A stretch of 64,000 nucleotides of DNA from Flavobacterium sp. N1994 (GCF_025947145.1 NZ_CP109999.1:1612001-1676000); one strand, 5' to 3'. Numbered from the stretch's first letter, positions 17,608-27,815 are shown. Notes: generated from the letters alone by a model not told the origin. Numbers and translations are program-made.

Positions 17608-19515
17608 TTAAGAAATTTTATTTGGAAATCTGATAGTTATTTCTGTTCCTTCGTTTGAACTTGTTTTGATATTTAAGGTACCATTACAATCGGCAATTCT
17701 TTTTTTCATATTGTTGATTCCGTTGCCCAATTCCACTTCTTTGTCTTCAAATCCTTTTCCATCATCGCTAATCACGATTACAATATCATTATCTTGATGT
17801 TGTATTGCGATATTGATATTTTGGGCCTCTGCATATTTGATACTGTTATTGACCGCTTCTTGAATAGTTCTGTAAATATTCATTCCTTCAATAGAGGTGA
17901 ATTTTGAATCTTTTAGACTCTCTTCTATAGTAAAAGTAAAGATGATACTCTGTTTGGCCTCTTTTGCTTTTTCGACGAAATTATGAATGCGAGATTGTAA
18001 ATCTTCAAAAGTGATTTCGCTATTATTCATGGCCCAAATGGTGTCCCGAAGTTCAATAATAGTGGACTTAGCAAAATTACTAATACTAGAAAGTTTCGCA
18101 TCGAGTTTGGAATTTTGAAGTTCAAAAGCATATTTTATGTTATCAACGGAGGAGATTATAAAGGTTAGTTGGGAACCAATATTATCATGCAAATCTCTTG
18201 AAATTTGGAGTCTTTGTTCCTGTAATTTGTTTTGCGTTTCTATTTTGTCAATAGCCGATTTAAGTTGATATTCTTGCTCCTGTTGTTTATTTTTGAGTTT
18301 TTGCTGACGGTAGACTAAGAATCCGATTAATCCAATAAATAAAGCTACTGAAGAAACCATTAGCAATTGATTTCTTGTGTTTTTAATTTGAATTTCTTTT
18401 TGAAGTAACAGCTTCTCTTTTTTGGCGGTTTCGTATTTGGTTTTAATTTCTTCAACAGCTTTTAGATTCTCTATATTTAACAAAGTATCTTTAGCTTTCA
18501 TAAATAACTTATGATAATCATAAGCTTTTTTATAGTCCTTTCTACCGGCATAAATGAGCGAATAAATTTCATAAATTTCTTTTAACTCTTCTTTGCTTTC
18601 TGCTTTTATGGCTAAGGCAAATCCTTTTTTAAGATAGCTTTCCGCTTTATCATACTGCTTCATATCTACATAAAGTGTAGCAATATTTTCATATTGAAAA
18701 ATGATATTGTTTTGGTCATTAATTTTCACCTTCAAATCCAAAGCATGTAATAAATAACCCAATCCTTTTAGTGTGTCTTTTTCATCTTCGACATATACAG
18801 CACCGATGTTGTTATAGAGTTTGGCAAGCGTAATAGTATCTGTACCGACATAAGACAATGCTTTTGTATAATTGCTTATTGTGTTTTTGGAATCGTATTT
18901 TTCATAGTAACAGTTGCCAATATTGGTGTAAGTATCGGCTACATCTTGCTTTTTATTGAGTTTCAAAAAAACGTTAAGTGATTTGGTATACCATTGTAAA
19001 GCAACATCAATCTTTTCCTGATTAAAGAAAACAAGACCAATGTTTTTACCCAAAGTGGCAGCCTCATATTCCAAACCATTTTTTTGAGCCAACTCCATTC
19101 CCCCAGTATAAATTTGCATGGCTATTTTTAAATCGCCTTTTAAAAAATAAATATTGCCTTTATTGAGCGTTGACAAAACAGTTCCTCTGTTGTTATTGTC
19201 TTTTTTGTAGTATGCTATGGATTGGTCAATGGCAGTGAGTGCTTTCGTTTTGTCTAGTTGATTGAGATAAATATCAGAAGCAATACGGCGGCTAAAACCA
19301 AGAAGCGAATATTCGGATTTTTTTTGAAGTATCGGATTCAAAGAATCTAATGTTTTTAGCGCTTTAGTTTCATCCTTGGTAAAAGTATCATCCAAGTTTT
19401 TCAGGATTTTAAATACCTTTTTGTGTTCGGGTGTTTGTGTTTTTTGAGCGAAACCAAATTGCGAAATACAACACAATAGTATCAGCCAGCTTTTAATACT
19501 TTTTTTATTTTTCAT
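17608..19515 (-). CDS. TPR-containing sensor histidine kinase (HisKA_3), copy 2
   Basis: A 635-residue kinase: signal peptide (ending GFAQ), a long tetratricopeptide-repeat region to about residue 370 that should be periplasmic, one membrane helix (LLMVSSVALFIGLIGFLVY), a Gln/Lys/Glu-rich linker, the HisKA_3 H-box SRDLHDNIGSQLTF and a HATPase_c domain with N box (YRTIQEAVNNSIKYA) and G box (SDDGKGFEDK). It phosphorylates NarL-type regulators. It follows its paralogue by only 3 bp. From the linker onward the two kinases are nearly identical, while the TPR sensors differ. Confidence 0.93.
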   Translation of the reverse strand: MKNKKSIKSWLILLCCISQFGFAQKTQTPEHKKVFKILKNLDDTFTKDETKALKTLDSLNPILQKKSEYSLLGFSRRIASDIYLNQLDKTKALTAIDQSIAYYKKDNNNRGTVLSTLNKGNIYFLKGDLKIAMQIYTGGMELAQKNGLEYEAATLGKNIGLVFFNQEKIDVALQWYTKSLNVFLKLNKKQDVADTYTNIGNCYYEKYDSKNTISNYTKALSYVGTDTITLAKLYNNIGAVYVEDEKDTLKGLGYLLHALDLKVKINDQNNIIFQYENIATLYVDMKQYDKAESYLKKGFALAIKAESKEELKEIYEIYSLIYAGRKDYKKAYDYHKLFMKAKDTLLNIENLKAVEEIKTKYETAKKEKLLLQKEIQIKNTRNQLLMVSSVALFIGLIGFLVYRQQKLKNKQQEQEYQLKSAIDKIETQNKLQEQRLQISRDLHDNIGSQLTFIISSVDNIKYAFELQNSKLDAKLSSISNFAKSTIIELRDTIWAMNNSEITFEDLQSRIHNFVEKAKEAKQSIIFTFTIEESLKDSKFTSIEGMNIYRTIQEAVNNSIKYAEAQNINIAIQHQDNDIVIVISDDGKGFEDKEVELGNGINNMKKRIADCNGTLNIKTSSNEGTEITIRFPNKIS

Positions 19516-19518
19516 CCA

Positions 19519-21420
19519 CTATTTTTTAGGCAAAAGCAGTATAATTTCGGTTCCATTAACATCACTTTGAATGGTGAAATTACCACCTATCTCCGTAATT
19601 CGTTTTTGCATATTGGTTAATCCGTATCCTTCTTCTACATTGTTTTTATCGAATCCTTTTCCATCATCCTGCAATGTAATTTGAATGTTATCGCCTTCTT
19701 TTCTCACTTGAATAGAAATATTTTTGGCTTCCGCATACTTCAAGCTGTTATTGATAGCCTCTTGAATAGTTCTGTAAATATTCATTCCTTCAATTGAAGT
19801 GAATTTTAACTCTTTCAAAGTAGTTTCGATAAAAAAATTAAAGTGGATATCCTGCTTTACCTCTTTGGCTTTATCAATAAAATTATGAATTCGGGTTTGC
19901 AAATCTTCAAAGGATATTTCACTATGATTCATAGCCCATATCGTATCACGAAGCTCAATAATAGTGGATTTAGCAAAACTACTAATACTAGAAAGTTTGT
20001 TATCAAGTTTTGAATTTTGAAGTTCAAAAGCATATTTTATATTATCAACAGAAGATATTATGAAGGTCAGTTGTGAGCCAATATTGTCATGTAAATCTCT
20101 TGAGATTTGGATACGTTGCTCTTGCAATTTGTTTTGCGTTTCTATTTTGGCAATAGCCGATTTCAGTTGGAACTCCTGTTCTTGTTGTTTGTTTTTTAAT
20201 CTTTGTTGACGATACACCAAGAAAATGATAATCAAAAGACCCAACCCAATAATTGACATGATGATGAATTGAGTGTTTTTCCTTTTAATTTGAAAGTTAC
20301 GCTCTGCAATTTCAGCTTTAGATTGTAAAAGTTGTTTTTCTTTTTTCTCATTTTGGTATTTGGCTTCTAACTCTGAAAACTGTTTTGCTCTATCAACATC
20401 AAAAACAGAGTCCCTTAATTTGATATAATCCGCTTGGTCCTGAACTGTTTTTTCGAGATTATTTCTTTTTTTATTAAATAGAGAACGAGCCATATATAAA
20501 TCTCTCAATTTCTCTGCGTTCATGCTTTTTTTTGCTGCGTCCTCTGCTATGGCAAACATTTTATCTGCTTTGGCAAAATCATCAGTTTCATAGGCAATTC
20601 TGGCTAAGTTGGTATAATTAGTAGCCAGATCATAATAATAACTCGCATCTTTTTTCCCTCCCTCGTTTTTAAAATTGACTTCATTAATGGCGACCGATGA
20701 TTTTATCCAACGTTCTGCTTGTTTGTATTTTTTTTGCTTTAACAGGGTATTCCCAATATTATTGTATGTATTCCCAATACTAAGAGTATCGACTCCTTTA
20801 ATGTATTTGAACACTTTATAATGATAGTATAAAGCACTATCGGGTTTGTTCCAATCATCAAAATTAATGGCAATTACATTTAAAGCTCCAGCAATATTAA
20901 TCCATGGCTTTTTGTCTAATTTTTTAGCTTTTGCTAAGGCCACCTTTCCATATTCAACCCCTTTTTTATAATCTTCAAAATCATGATAAGCATTTGAAAT
21001 CGCCGTTGGAAAATATTGAATCCACATTTTGTAATTTTCTTTTTCGGCTATTTTGGTTCCTTCAAAGAACATCTCAATTTCTTTATCGTACTTCCCTTGT
21101 TTGTGGTATGTTTTCCCTAAGTTATTTAGAGTGTAAATTAACTTGTTAAAATCTTTGAGTTCCTTAAATTTCTTCAAGGCTATATTCCCATAATAAATAG
21201 CACTGTCTGGTATATTGTAGTCGGTGCAACGGGCATTTTTACAGAAATAATATTCCGCTTCATCAGCGGGTGTTTTACAATTTCTTTTGGCTATTTTGAA
21301 ATAGTAATCGGAAGAGTCTTGAGACTTAAATGCCTTAAGCAATGTTTTTTGAACGTCTTGTGCATTCCCAAAAACAAAGCTAAAAAGAGAGCAATATAAA
21401 TAAAGTAGTGTTCTTTTCAT
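19519..21420 (-). CDS. TPR-containing sensor histidine kinase (HisKA_3), copy 1
   Basis: A 633-residue paralogue of the kinase just downstream, with the same order: signal peptide, TPR array (repeats with NNLGKTYHKQGKYDKEI, NNIGNTLLKQKKYKQAE), membrane helix (IIMSIIGLGLLIIIFLVYRQQ), the linker RLKNKQQEQEFQLKSAIAKI, H-box SRDLHDNIGSQLTF and HATPase_c with DDGKGFDKN. A diverged sensor on a conserved transmitter suggests duplication followed by a new input. The stop is 3 bp from the next ATG, so the pair is one transcript, probably with the 93-residue gene upstream. Confidence 0.93.
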   Translation of the reverse strand: MKRTLLYLYCSLFSFVFGNAQDVQKTLLKAFKSQDSSDYYFKIAKRNCKTPADEAEYYFCKNARCTDYNIPDSAIYYGNIALKKFKELKDFNKLIYTLNNLGKTYHKQGKYDKEIEMFFEGTKIAEKENYKMWIQYFPTAISNAYHDFEDYKKGVEYGKVALAKAKKLDKKPWINIAGALNVIAINFDDWNKPDSALYYHYKVFKYIKGVDTLSIGNTYNNIGNTLLKQKKYKQAERWIKSSVAINEVNFKNEGGKKDASYYYDLATNYTNLARIAYETDDFAKADKMFAIAEDAAKKSMNAEKLRDLYMARSLFNKKRNNLEKTVQDQADYIKLRDSVFDVDRAKQFSELEAKYQNEKKEKQLLQSKAEIAERNFQIKRKNTQFIIMSIIGLGLLIIIFLVYRQQRLKNKQQEQEFQLKSAIAKIETQNKLQEQRIQISRDLHDNIGSQLTFIISSVDNIKYAFELQNSKLDNKLSSISSFAKSTIIELRDTIWAMNHSEISFEDLQTRIHNFIDKAKEVKQDIHFNFFIETTLKELKFTSIEGMNIYRTIQEAINNSLKYAEAKNISIQVRKEGDNIQITLQDDGKGFDKNNVEEGYGLTNMQKRITEIGGNFTIQSDVNGTEIILLLPKK

Positions 21421-21465
21421 TTAATCCTTTTGTATTATAAATATAGTAAAAAATAACAAACACAC

Positions 21466-21747
21466 TTATTTGCTAGAATGTATCTCTTGGAACAACTGAT
21501 AATTTAAATCAAATATTTCTTTGTTTAGAGTAGCATTTACCTCCTTCATTTTAATTTTTAAATCGTTGTTCAATTGCACTTTAAGGCTTTGTTCCTTTTG
21601 CTCTTTGCTTAGTTGCAGTAAAAACGCTTCCAAAACGCCAATCTGTTGCTTAAATAGTTTATTGCTTTGACTGAATTGGATTAGGAGATAAACAATCACA
21701 AGCGAAAGTAATACGATGATAAAAAGCAGTAGGTAAATCATATTCAA
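21466..21747 (-). CDS. Small single-helix membrane protein with coiled coil, first gene of the kinase operon
   Basis: A 93-residue protein: an N-terminal membrane helix (IYLLLFIIVLLSLVIVYLLIQF), then a charged, heptad-like region (SKEQKEQSLKVQLNNDLKIKMKEVNATLNKEIFDL). I recognise no family. It begins 43 bp downstream of the -7-like box of operator site 4 and ends 45 bp before the first kinase. It could be an accessory to the sensor, by position only. Confidence 0.7.
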   Translation of the reverse strand: MNMIYLLLFIIVLLSLVIVYLLIQFSQSNKLFKQQIGVLEAFLLQLSKEQKEQSLKVQLNNDLKIKMKEVNATLNKEIFDLNYQLFQEIHSSK

Positions 21748-21790
21748 TTGATTTTGTTGGCAAATAGTTTTTTCAAAGTTATTGATACTA

Positions 21791-21839
21791 CAAATTTGCT
21801 TTCAAAAACAGTTTTATACAATACGACAATTGTCGTATT
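21791..21839 (-). promoter_or_regulatory. Operator palindrome plus -7-like box, promoter of the kinase operon (site 4)
   Basis: AATACGACAATTGTCGTATT at 21820-21839 is a perfect 20-bp palindrome. Exactly 21 bp downstream on the minus strand is CAAATTTG (21798-21791), a 7/8 match to TAnnTTTG. A second possible -7 box, TAACTTTG, lies at 21781-21774. The site implies autoregulation of the two-component system. Confidence 0.65.
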
Positions 21840-21903
21840 TACTATGATTTTGAGTTTTGAATCTAAAGTTTTGGGAAATTATAGCGCTATATTTTATAAA
21901 AAA

Positions 21904-22845
21904 TTAAAATACAATTTGCGGAAAATCTTGCTGTAGCTGCTTTATTTTTAATTGCAGGTTTTGCAAAAACTTTTGGTGGCTGGCTGAATCGGGATTGAAA
22001 GATCGGTGAGATAAGGCCTTTTGAATACTACTGACTTCTTCCATAGTAGCAAAACAGGATTCTAAGATATAATTTTCATAAAAACGGTTCCAGATATACT
22101 CTATTGCCATTTTACTTGGATGAAGCATGTCTTCTGTATAAAAACGATAATCTCTAAGTTCATCCATCATGATTTCATAGCTAGGAAAATAATGGTGAAT
22201 TATAAATTGCGAATTATGAATTGCTATTATCAAATGTGCTTTACTTCTTTGATTCTCCACGAAGCCATCCTTAAGGTGTCGCACTGGTGAAATAGTAAAA
22301 ATGAAGACGCACTTTGGATTTATTTTTTGAATTAAATCAATAGTATTCTGAATGGATTGCTCTATGATTGCAACAGAAAGTATTTCTTTGTCAAATTGAC
22401 TTTGCGGCACTTTATGACAATTAGCTACAATCTTTTTAGAGGATTTATTTCGGTAAACCCACGAAGTTCCGTAAGTAATTATAATGTGTGTAGCTTGAGT
22501 AATCTGATGATATGTTGCTTCAAGAACTTGATTTAGATTTTGAAGTAGTGTTTCTTTATTAGGATGACTCCACTCGGAATGCACTTCAAAAGAATGCCAT
22601 AAATCGTTATGAAAGAAAATGTCGTCCTCAGTGAATTTTTGTTGATGGACCACTCTTGAAATTATAGTTTCAATAGAAACAGGATTAAAAATAATCCCAA
22701 ACGGATTGACCTCATTTTGAAATTTAAAATAACTTAACTTCTCTCCCATATTTTCGGCAAAACAAGAACCCAAAGACAAGATTTTAGAATCATAATCTAT
22801 AGGATTACTTGATTTGGTAATGGGTATTTTAGTGGTGAAGTTCAT
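21904..22845 (-). CDS. GSCFA-domain protein
   Basis: A 313-residue protein with the name-giving motif ILSLGSCFAENMGEKL near residue 25, then NPFGIIFNP, the ITYGTSWVYR block near residue 125 and FTISPVRHLKDG near residue 190. The Ser in GSC and the His in SPVRH fit the SGNH-hydrolase/acyl-transferase-like fold proposed for GSCFA. The substrate is unknown. It is divergent from the ABC exporter, 120 bp apart. Confidence 0.92.
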   Translation of the reverse strand: MNFTTKIPITKSSNPIDYDSKILSLGSCFAENMGEKLSYFKFQNEVNPFGIIFNPVSIETIISRVVHQQKFTEDDIFFHNDLWHSFEVHSEWSHPNKETLLQNLNQVLEATYHQITQATHIIITYGTSWVYRNKSSKKIVANCHKVPQSQFDKEILSVAIIEQSIQNTIDLIQKINPKCVFIFTISPVRHLKDGFVENQRSKAHLIIAIHNSQFIIHHYFPSYEIMMDELRDYRFYTEDMLHPSKMAIEYIWNRFYENYILESCFATMEEVSSIQKALSHRSFNPDSASHQKFLQNLQLKIKQLQQDFPQIVF

Positions 22846-22965
22846 TTTTCAAAAATACAAAATGATTTTTAACCATACCTCTCTATCGAATTATAAAGTA
22901 ATACAATTCAAACCACACCACACTGCCTTTTTATTTTCTACTTTTGGCATTCAAAATTATACTTC

Positions 22966-24717
22966 ATGAAACTACTATACGCTTATCTTAAAAAACACAA
23001 ACTATTGCTTTTTTTCGCCCTCTTAATGGCCGCTATAAATATCTGTTTCAGTTTGTCCGACTCTGTTATTACGGGTAAATTGATGCAGGATTGTGGTGTA
23101 GGTATTGCCAAATACAAAGGACAGGAACTGAACTTTATTAAATCGGTTTCCTTTTGGCTTGGTCTTTCTTTAGGAGCCGCTATGATATCCCGAATTACCA
23201 AAAACTTTCAAGATTATTTTACCAATATTGTTATTCAGAGAACGGGTGCCCAAATGTACACTGACGGTATCAAAAAATCGCTGGATTTACCTTTTGAAGA
23301 ATTTGAAGACCAACGTAGTGGTGAAACCTTAAGCAAATTAACTAAGGTTCGTTTAGATTCAGAAAAGCTAATCACGTTGTCTATTTCGTTGATATTTCAA
23401 ACAGTCATCGGATTTGTTTTTGTGATTGTTTACGTTTCCCGAATTGATTATAGAATCTCGGTTATCTTTTTAATTACAGCTCCTATTATTGCAATCATAA
23501 GCTCTTATTTGGGTAAAAAAATCAAAATAGTTTCCCGAAAAATTGTAACACAGACAAACGCTTTGGCGGGTTCAACCACCGAAAGTTTGCGCAATATTGA
23601 GTTGGTAAAAAGTTTGGGATTGACTTATCAAGAGGAAAAACGTTTGAACTTAAATACTTTTAAAATTCTGCAACTCGAATTACAGAAAATTCGTTTCATC
23701 CGAAGTTTGAGTTTTATTCAGGGCACTACCGTTCATTTTCTTAGAACATGTGTGGTGTTTACGCTTTATTATTTCTTGTTTGGCAACAAAATTATTGTGG
23801 GTGATTTATTGACCATGGTATTCTTTACCTTCTTTATTTTCGGGCCTTTACAAGAGTTAGGTTCGTTTATCATTGCGTTGAATGAAACCAAAGTCTCTAT
23901 GGAGAATTTCAAAGAATTGTTAAATGCCCCAAAAGAATTTCGCCCAAAAGAGGCTAAAAATGTGGGAGCCATTCAAACCTTACAGTTCTCGAATGTGAGT
24001 TTCAAACATAAAACCGCTAAATATCCTGCCGTTGAGCATATTACTTTTGATATAAAGCAAGGTGAAACGGTGGCTTTTGTGGGTCCGTCTGGAGCTGGAA
24101 AAACGACTTTGGTAAAACTCTTGGTAGGATTGTATCCACCAGCAATAGGTCATGTAAAATACAACTCCATTGATTCTACCGAAATAGATTTATTGGATTT
24201 GAGAAAGCAACTTGGATTTGTAACTCAGGATGCCCAATTATTCTCGGGAACGATTAGAGAAAACTTATTGTTTGTTAAACCATCGGCAACCGACGAAGAA
24301 TTGCTGAATGTATTGCATAGAGCCAGTTGTGACAAATTATTAGAACGTGCTGAAGACGGCTTAAACTCTACTATCGGAGAAGGCGGAATTAAAGTATCCG
24401 GCGGAGAAAAGCAACGTTTATCTATTGCCAGAGCCATTTTGAGGAATCCGAACTTATTGATTTTTGACGAAGCGACCTCAGCCTTAGATTCGATTACCGA
24501 AGAGGAAATCAATGCCACTATCCGAAACATTTCAGATAAAAACAGAATCACTGTTTTAATTGCCCACCGATTATCCACCGTAATGCATGCTGATAAGATT
24601 TTTGTACTAGAACAAGGCAGAATTATAGAACAAGGCAGACATGAAGCTTTATTAGAAGAAAAAGGCTTGTATTACGCCATGTGGCGTCAGCAGATTGGGG
24701 AACGTAAAAAAGAATAA
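22966..24717 (+). CDS. ABC exporter half-transporter (MsbA/MDR-like), fused membrane and ATPase domains
   Basis: A 583-residue inner-membrane protein. Residues 1-310 form a six-helix exporter membrane domain; residues 330-583 form the nucleotide-binding domain with Walker A GPSGAGKTT (near 370), the Q-loop region FVTQDAQLFSGT, signature VSGGEKQR, Walker B NLLIFDEATSALD and the switch HRLST. It should act as a homodimer exporting a lipid, drug or peptide; the substrate cannot be read from sequence. It is a single gene followed by its own terminator. Confidence 0.93.
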   Translation: MKLLYAYLKKHKLLLFFALLMAAINICFSLSDSVITGKLMQDCGVGIAKYKGQELNFIKSVSFWLGLSLGAAMISRITKNFQDYFTNIVIQRTGAQMYTDGIKKSLDLPFEEFEDQRSGETLSKLTKVRLDSEKLITLSISLIFQTVIGFVFVIVYVSRIDYRISVIFLITAPIIAIISSYLGKKIKIVSRKIVTQTNALAGSTTESLRNIELVKSLGLTYQEEKRLNLNTFKILQLELQKIRFIRSLSFIQGTTVHFLRTCVVFTLYYFLFGNKIIVGDLLTMVFFTFFIFGPLQELGSFIIALNETKVSMENFKELLNAPKEFRPKEAKNVGAIQTLQFSNVSFKHKTAKYPAVEHITFDIKQGETVAFVGPSGAGKTTLVKLLVGLYPPAIGHVKYNSIDSTEIDLLDLRKQLGFVTQDAQLFSGTIRENLLFVKPSATDEELLNVLHRASCDKLLERAEDGLNSTIGEGGIKVSGGEKQRLSIARAILRNPNLLIFDEATSALDSITEEEINATIRNISDKNRITVLIAHRLSTVMHADKIFVLEQGRIIEQGRHEALLEEKGLYYAMWRQQIGERKKE

Positions 24718-24722
24718 CAACT

Positions 24723-24752
24723 AAAAAAACCTTTCAAATGAAAGGTTTTTTT
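24723..24752 (+). terminator. Terminator of the ABC exporter gene
   Basis: AAACCTTTC pairs with GAAAGGTTT across a six-base loop and is followed by T7. Confidence 0.85.
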
Positions 24753-24837
24753 AGTATTATAAATCATTTATTTAAATAGAAATCTATACAGCTAAATCAG
24801 GGCGGTATTACGCTTTTTTATGCTGTTTTGATTCGGA

Positions 24838-24917
24838 GCAAGTCCATACCTAGTCCATAGCAAGTCCATAGCAAGTCCATAGATTTGTTCTTTTTTATGG
24901 ACTTGCTATGGACTTGC
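24838..24917. repeat. 11-bp tandem repeats forming a perfect 22-bp inverted repeat
   Basis: The unit AGCAAGTCCAT occurs about three and a half times at 24838-24881. A 22-base arm, 24860-24881, is the exact reverse complement of 24896-24917, with a 14-base loop. The element lies between two convergent genes, outside either terminator. It resembles a REP-like mobile hairpin rather than a gene. Confidence 0.7.
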
Positions 24918-24956
24918 ATTGCATTCGCTATTTACTGGGACAAAACAAGAACCCAT

Positions 24957-24993
24957 AAAAAACCCTTTCAACGTTAAACATTGAAAGGGATTT
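24957..24993 (-). terminator. Terminator of alaS
   Basis: CCCTTTCAA at 24963-24971 pairs with TTGAAAGGG at 24981-24989; on the minus strand a T6 run follows. Confidence 0.85.
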
Positions 24994-25034
24994 TGTTTAA
25001 TATATAATTTGAAATGAATCGTTTACTGAGTTAA

Positions 25035-27662
25035 TTACTTCAAAAAATCAATTGCTTTGGCTAAAGCTTCTTTAATTCCAGCGACGTTTTTTCCTCCGGC
25101 TGTTGCAAAGAATGCTTGACCACCTCCGCCACCTTGAATGTATTTCCCAAGTTCTCGAACTACGGTTCCAGCGTTTAAGTTTTTCTCGGCAACTAATTCT
25201 TTAGAAATATAACAGCTTAACATTGGTTTGTCGTCTTCAGATGTTGCAATCACTAAGAATAAATTTGTTCCTAACGTACCTAGTTCATAAGCTAAATCTT
25301 TGGCCCCTTCTGGATTCAAATCGACTTGTGTTGCTAGGAATTTCATTCCGTTGACATCCTGCAATTGCGAAGCTAATTCACCTTTTAATCCTTTGGCTTT
25401 TTGTTTAAGTAACTGCTCAATTTGTTTTCTTAATTTGGCATTATCATCTTGCAATGAAACCACTGCTTTTAATGTATCTTGTGGATTTTTAAGGGTTTCT
25501 TTTATAGCATCCAAATCGCTTTCTTGCTGTGCAAAATAGTCTTTTACAGCATCTCCAGTTATAGCTTCTACACGTCTTATTCCTGCCGCTACAGCTCCTT
25601 CAGAAACTATTTTGAAATGCCAGATTTCGCCCGTGTTTTTTACGTGTATTCCACCACACAATTCTTTGCTATCTCCAAACTCAATCATACGAACATTGTC
25701 TCCATATTTTTCGCCAAACAAAGCCATCGCACCTTGTGCCATCGCTTGTTGAATTGGAATACTTCTATGTTCTACTAATTGCAATTGCTCTTCAATTCGG
25801 GCGTTAACAAAATCTTCAACTTTTCTGATTTCTTCATCCGTAACTTTGGCAAAATGGGAAAAGTCAAAACGCAAATGATTGGGATTCACCAATGACCCTT
25901 TTTGCTCCACGTGAGTTCCTAAAATGGTTCTCAACCCCAAATGCATCAAGTGTGTAGCCGAATGATTTTTAGACGTTGATGTTCTTAAATCGGTGTTGAC
26001 TTTAGCCACAAAACTAGCTTCAATATTTTCTGGAAGCTGTTTGGCAAAATGCAAAATCAAATTATTTTCTTTCTTTGTGTCAATGATATCAATGGTTTCG
26101 TTTGCCGAAACTAAAGTTCCTTTATCACCAACCTGTCCTCCACCCTCTGGATAGAAAGGTGTGTTGTCTAAAACAATTTGGTATAAAACACCTTTATCAT
26201 TTTTAATCCTTCTGAATCGGGAAATCTTAACCTCATTTTCCGTTTTATCATAACCAACGAAAGTTTCGACATTGCCATCAATAAGCACCATCCAGTCATC
26301 TCTTTCTACCAGCACTCTCCCTCTTCTCCTTTGATCTTCAAGTTCTTTATTAAATTCTTCTTTATTAAAAGTAAATCCTCTTTCGCGTAAAATCAATTCC
26401 GTTAAATCTTCCGGAAAACCGAAAGTATCCTTTAATTCAAAAACCTTTACTCCGGAAACTTCATTGCCTTTTGTTTTGGACACAACTGTATCCAACAATT
26501 GCAACCCTTGCTCTAAAGTTCTTAAAAATGAAGCTTCTTCTTCTCGGATTACATTGGTCACTAATTGCTGTTGTGATTTGATTTCAGGAAAGAATTCGCC
26601 CATTTGATTGGCAAGAACCTCCACCAATTTGTTAATGAAAGGTTCTTTCGTATTCAAAAAAGTAAATCCGTAACGAATGGCACGACGAAGAATTCTTCGA
26701 ATGACATAACCTGCTCCGGTATTTGATGGCAACTGTCCGTCAGCAATAGCAAACGCTACTGCACGAACGTGATCTACAATTACACGAATAGCGATGTTGG
26801 TTTTATTCTGTTCTTCACTTATATTTTTGACTTCATTAGAAGTATATTTTAATCCTGTGATTTCTTCTACTTTTTGGATAAGCGGAGTAAACACATCGGT
26901 ATCATAATTAGAAGTTACGTTTTGCATAGCCATACACAAACGCTCGAATCCCATTCCGGTATCCACGTGTTGGGCTGGCAGTTTTTCTAAGGAACCATCT
27001 GCTTTACGGTTGAATTCCATAAATACATTATTCCAAATTTCAACTACTTGAGGATGGTCAGCATTAACTAGGCTTCTCCCTGAAACTGAAGCTCTTTCGG
27101 CATCAGTTCTTAAATCGATATGGATTTCGGAGCATGGACCGCACGGCCCTTGATCTCCCATTTCCCAAAAGTTGTCTTTTTTATTCCCCAGAATGATTCG
27201 GTCTTCTGGAACGTATTGTTTCCAAATATCCCATGCTTCTTGGTCAAAAGGTACATTCTCCTTTGGATTCCCTTCGAAAACAGAAACGTACAAACGGTCT
27301 TTGTCTAGTTTCAACACTTCCGTTAAAAATTCCCAAGCCCAGTCTAAAGCTTCTTTTTTGAAATAATCGCCAAACGACCAGTTGCCCAACATTTCGAACA
27401 TGGTGTGATGGTAAGTATCAAATCCTACATCTTCCAAGTCATTATGTTTTCCTGAAACTCGGAGACATTTTTGTGTATCGGCTATTCTTGGGCTTTTAGG
27501 AGTTCCGTTGCCTAAGAAGTATTCTTTGAATTGTGCCATCCCGGAGTTGTTAAACATCAAGGTTGGATCGTCTTTTAAAACGATAGGCGCAGAGGGAACG
27601 ATTAAGTGTCCTTTGGATTCGAAGAATTGTAAAAACTGTTTACGAATGTCTTGTGATTTCAT
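25035..27662 (-). CDS. alaS: Alanine--tRNA ligase
   Basis: An 875-residue cytoplasmic class II synthetase that charges tRNA-Ala. The start [19 protein letters not shown] and the block [14 protein letters not shown] are standard for the catalytic domain. The editing domain shows the zinc motif [12 protein letters not shown] and, later, [14 protein letters not shown]-terminal DHHA1/C-Ala region ends with [16 protein letters not shown]. The length is normal and the gene stands alone with its own terminator. Confidence 0.98.
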   Translation of the reverse strand: MKSQDIRKQFLQFFESKGHLIVPSAPIVLKDDPTLMFNNSGMAQFKEYFLGNGTPKSPRIADTQKCLRVSGKHNDLEDVGFDTYHHTMFEMLGNWSFGDYFKKEALDWAWEFLTEVLKLDKDRLYVSVFEGNPKENVPFDQEAWDIWKQYVPEDRIILGNKKDNFWEMGDQGPCGPCSEIHIDLRTDAERASVSGRSLVNADHPQVVEIWNNVFMEFNRKADGSLEKLPAQHVDTGMGFERLCMAMQNVTSNYDTDVFTPLIQKVEEITGLKYTSNEVKNISEEQNKTNIAIRVIVDHVRAVAFAIADGQLPSNTGAGYVIRRILRRAIRYGFTFLNTKEPFINKLVEVLANQMGEFFPEIKSQQQLVTNVIREEEASFLRTLEQGLQLLDTVVSKTKGNEVSGVKVFELKDTFGFPEDLTELILRERGFTFNKEEFNKELEDQRRRGRVLVERDDWMVLIDGNVETFVGYDKTENEVKISRFRRIKNDKGVLYQIVLDNTPFYPEGGGQVGDKGTLVSANETIDIIDTKKENNLILHFAKQLPENIEASFVAKVNTDLRTSTSKNHSATHLMHLGLRTILGTHVEQKGSLVNPNHLRFDFSHFAKVTDEEIRKVEDFVNARIEEQLQLVEHRSIPIQQAMAQGAMALFGEKYGDNVRMIEFGDSKELCGGIHVKNTGEIWHFKIVSEGAVAAGIRRVEAITGDAVKDYFAQQESDLDAIKETLKNPQDTLKAVVSLQDDNAKLRKQIEQLLKQKAKGLKGELASQLQDVNGMKFLATQVDLNPEGAKDLAYELGTLGTNLFLVIATSEDDKPMLSCYISKELVAEKNLNAGTVVRELGKYIQGGGGGQAFFATAGGKNVAGIKEALAKAIDFLK

Positions 27663-27714
27663 TTTAGATAGTTAGACTGTTAGATCTTTAGATTATTAAA
27701 TTTAGAAAAAATGG

Positions 27715-27815
27715 TTTCCCAATTAGCCCTGATAGGAGCAACTACCTTGTAGTGCGTATAGCAGGAAAATGGATAACAAAAATGCCCGATCCTTTCGCTC
27801 CTAAAATAAATTTAG
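27715..27815. ncRNA. Structured intergenic element, possibly a Flavo-1-type RNA
   Basis: In the 235-bp gap between divergent genes, TAGGAGC (27733-27739) pairs with GCTCCTA (27797-27803). Inside are a hairpin ACTAC-CTT-GTAGT (27741-27753) and an AGCAGGA/TCCTTTCGCT pairing. The opening AGCCCTGATAGGAGC looks like a family of structured elements I recall from many Flavobacterium intergenic regions, perhaps the Flavo-1 motif. The strand is uncertain, with the plus strand favoured by that resemblance. A covariance-model search would settle it. Confidence 0.35.
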
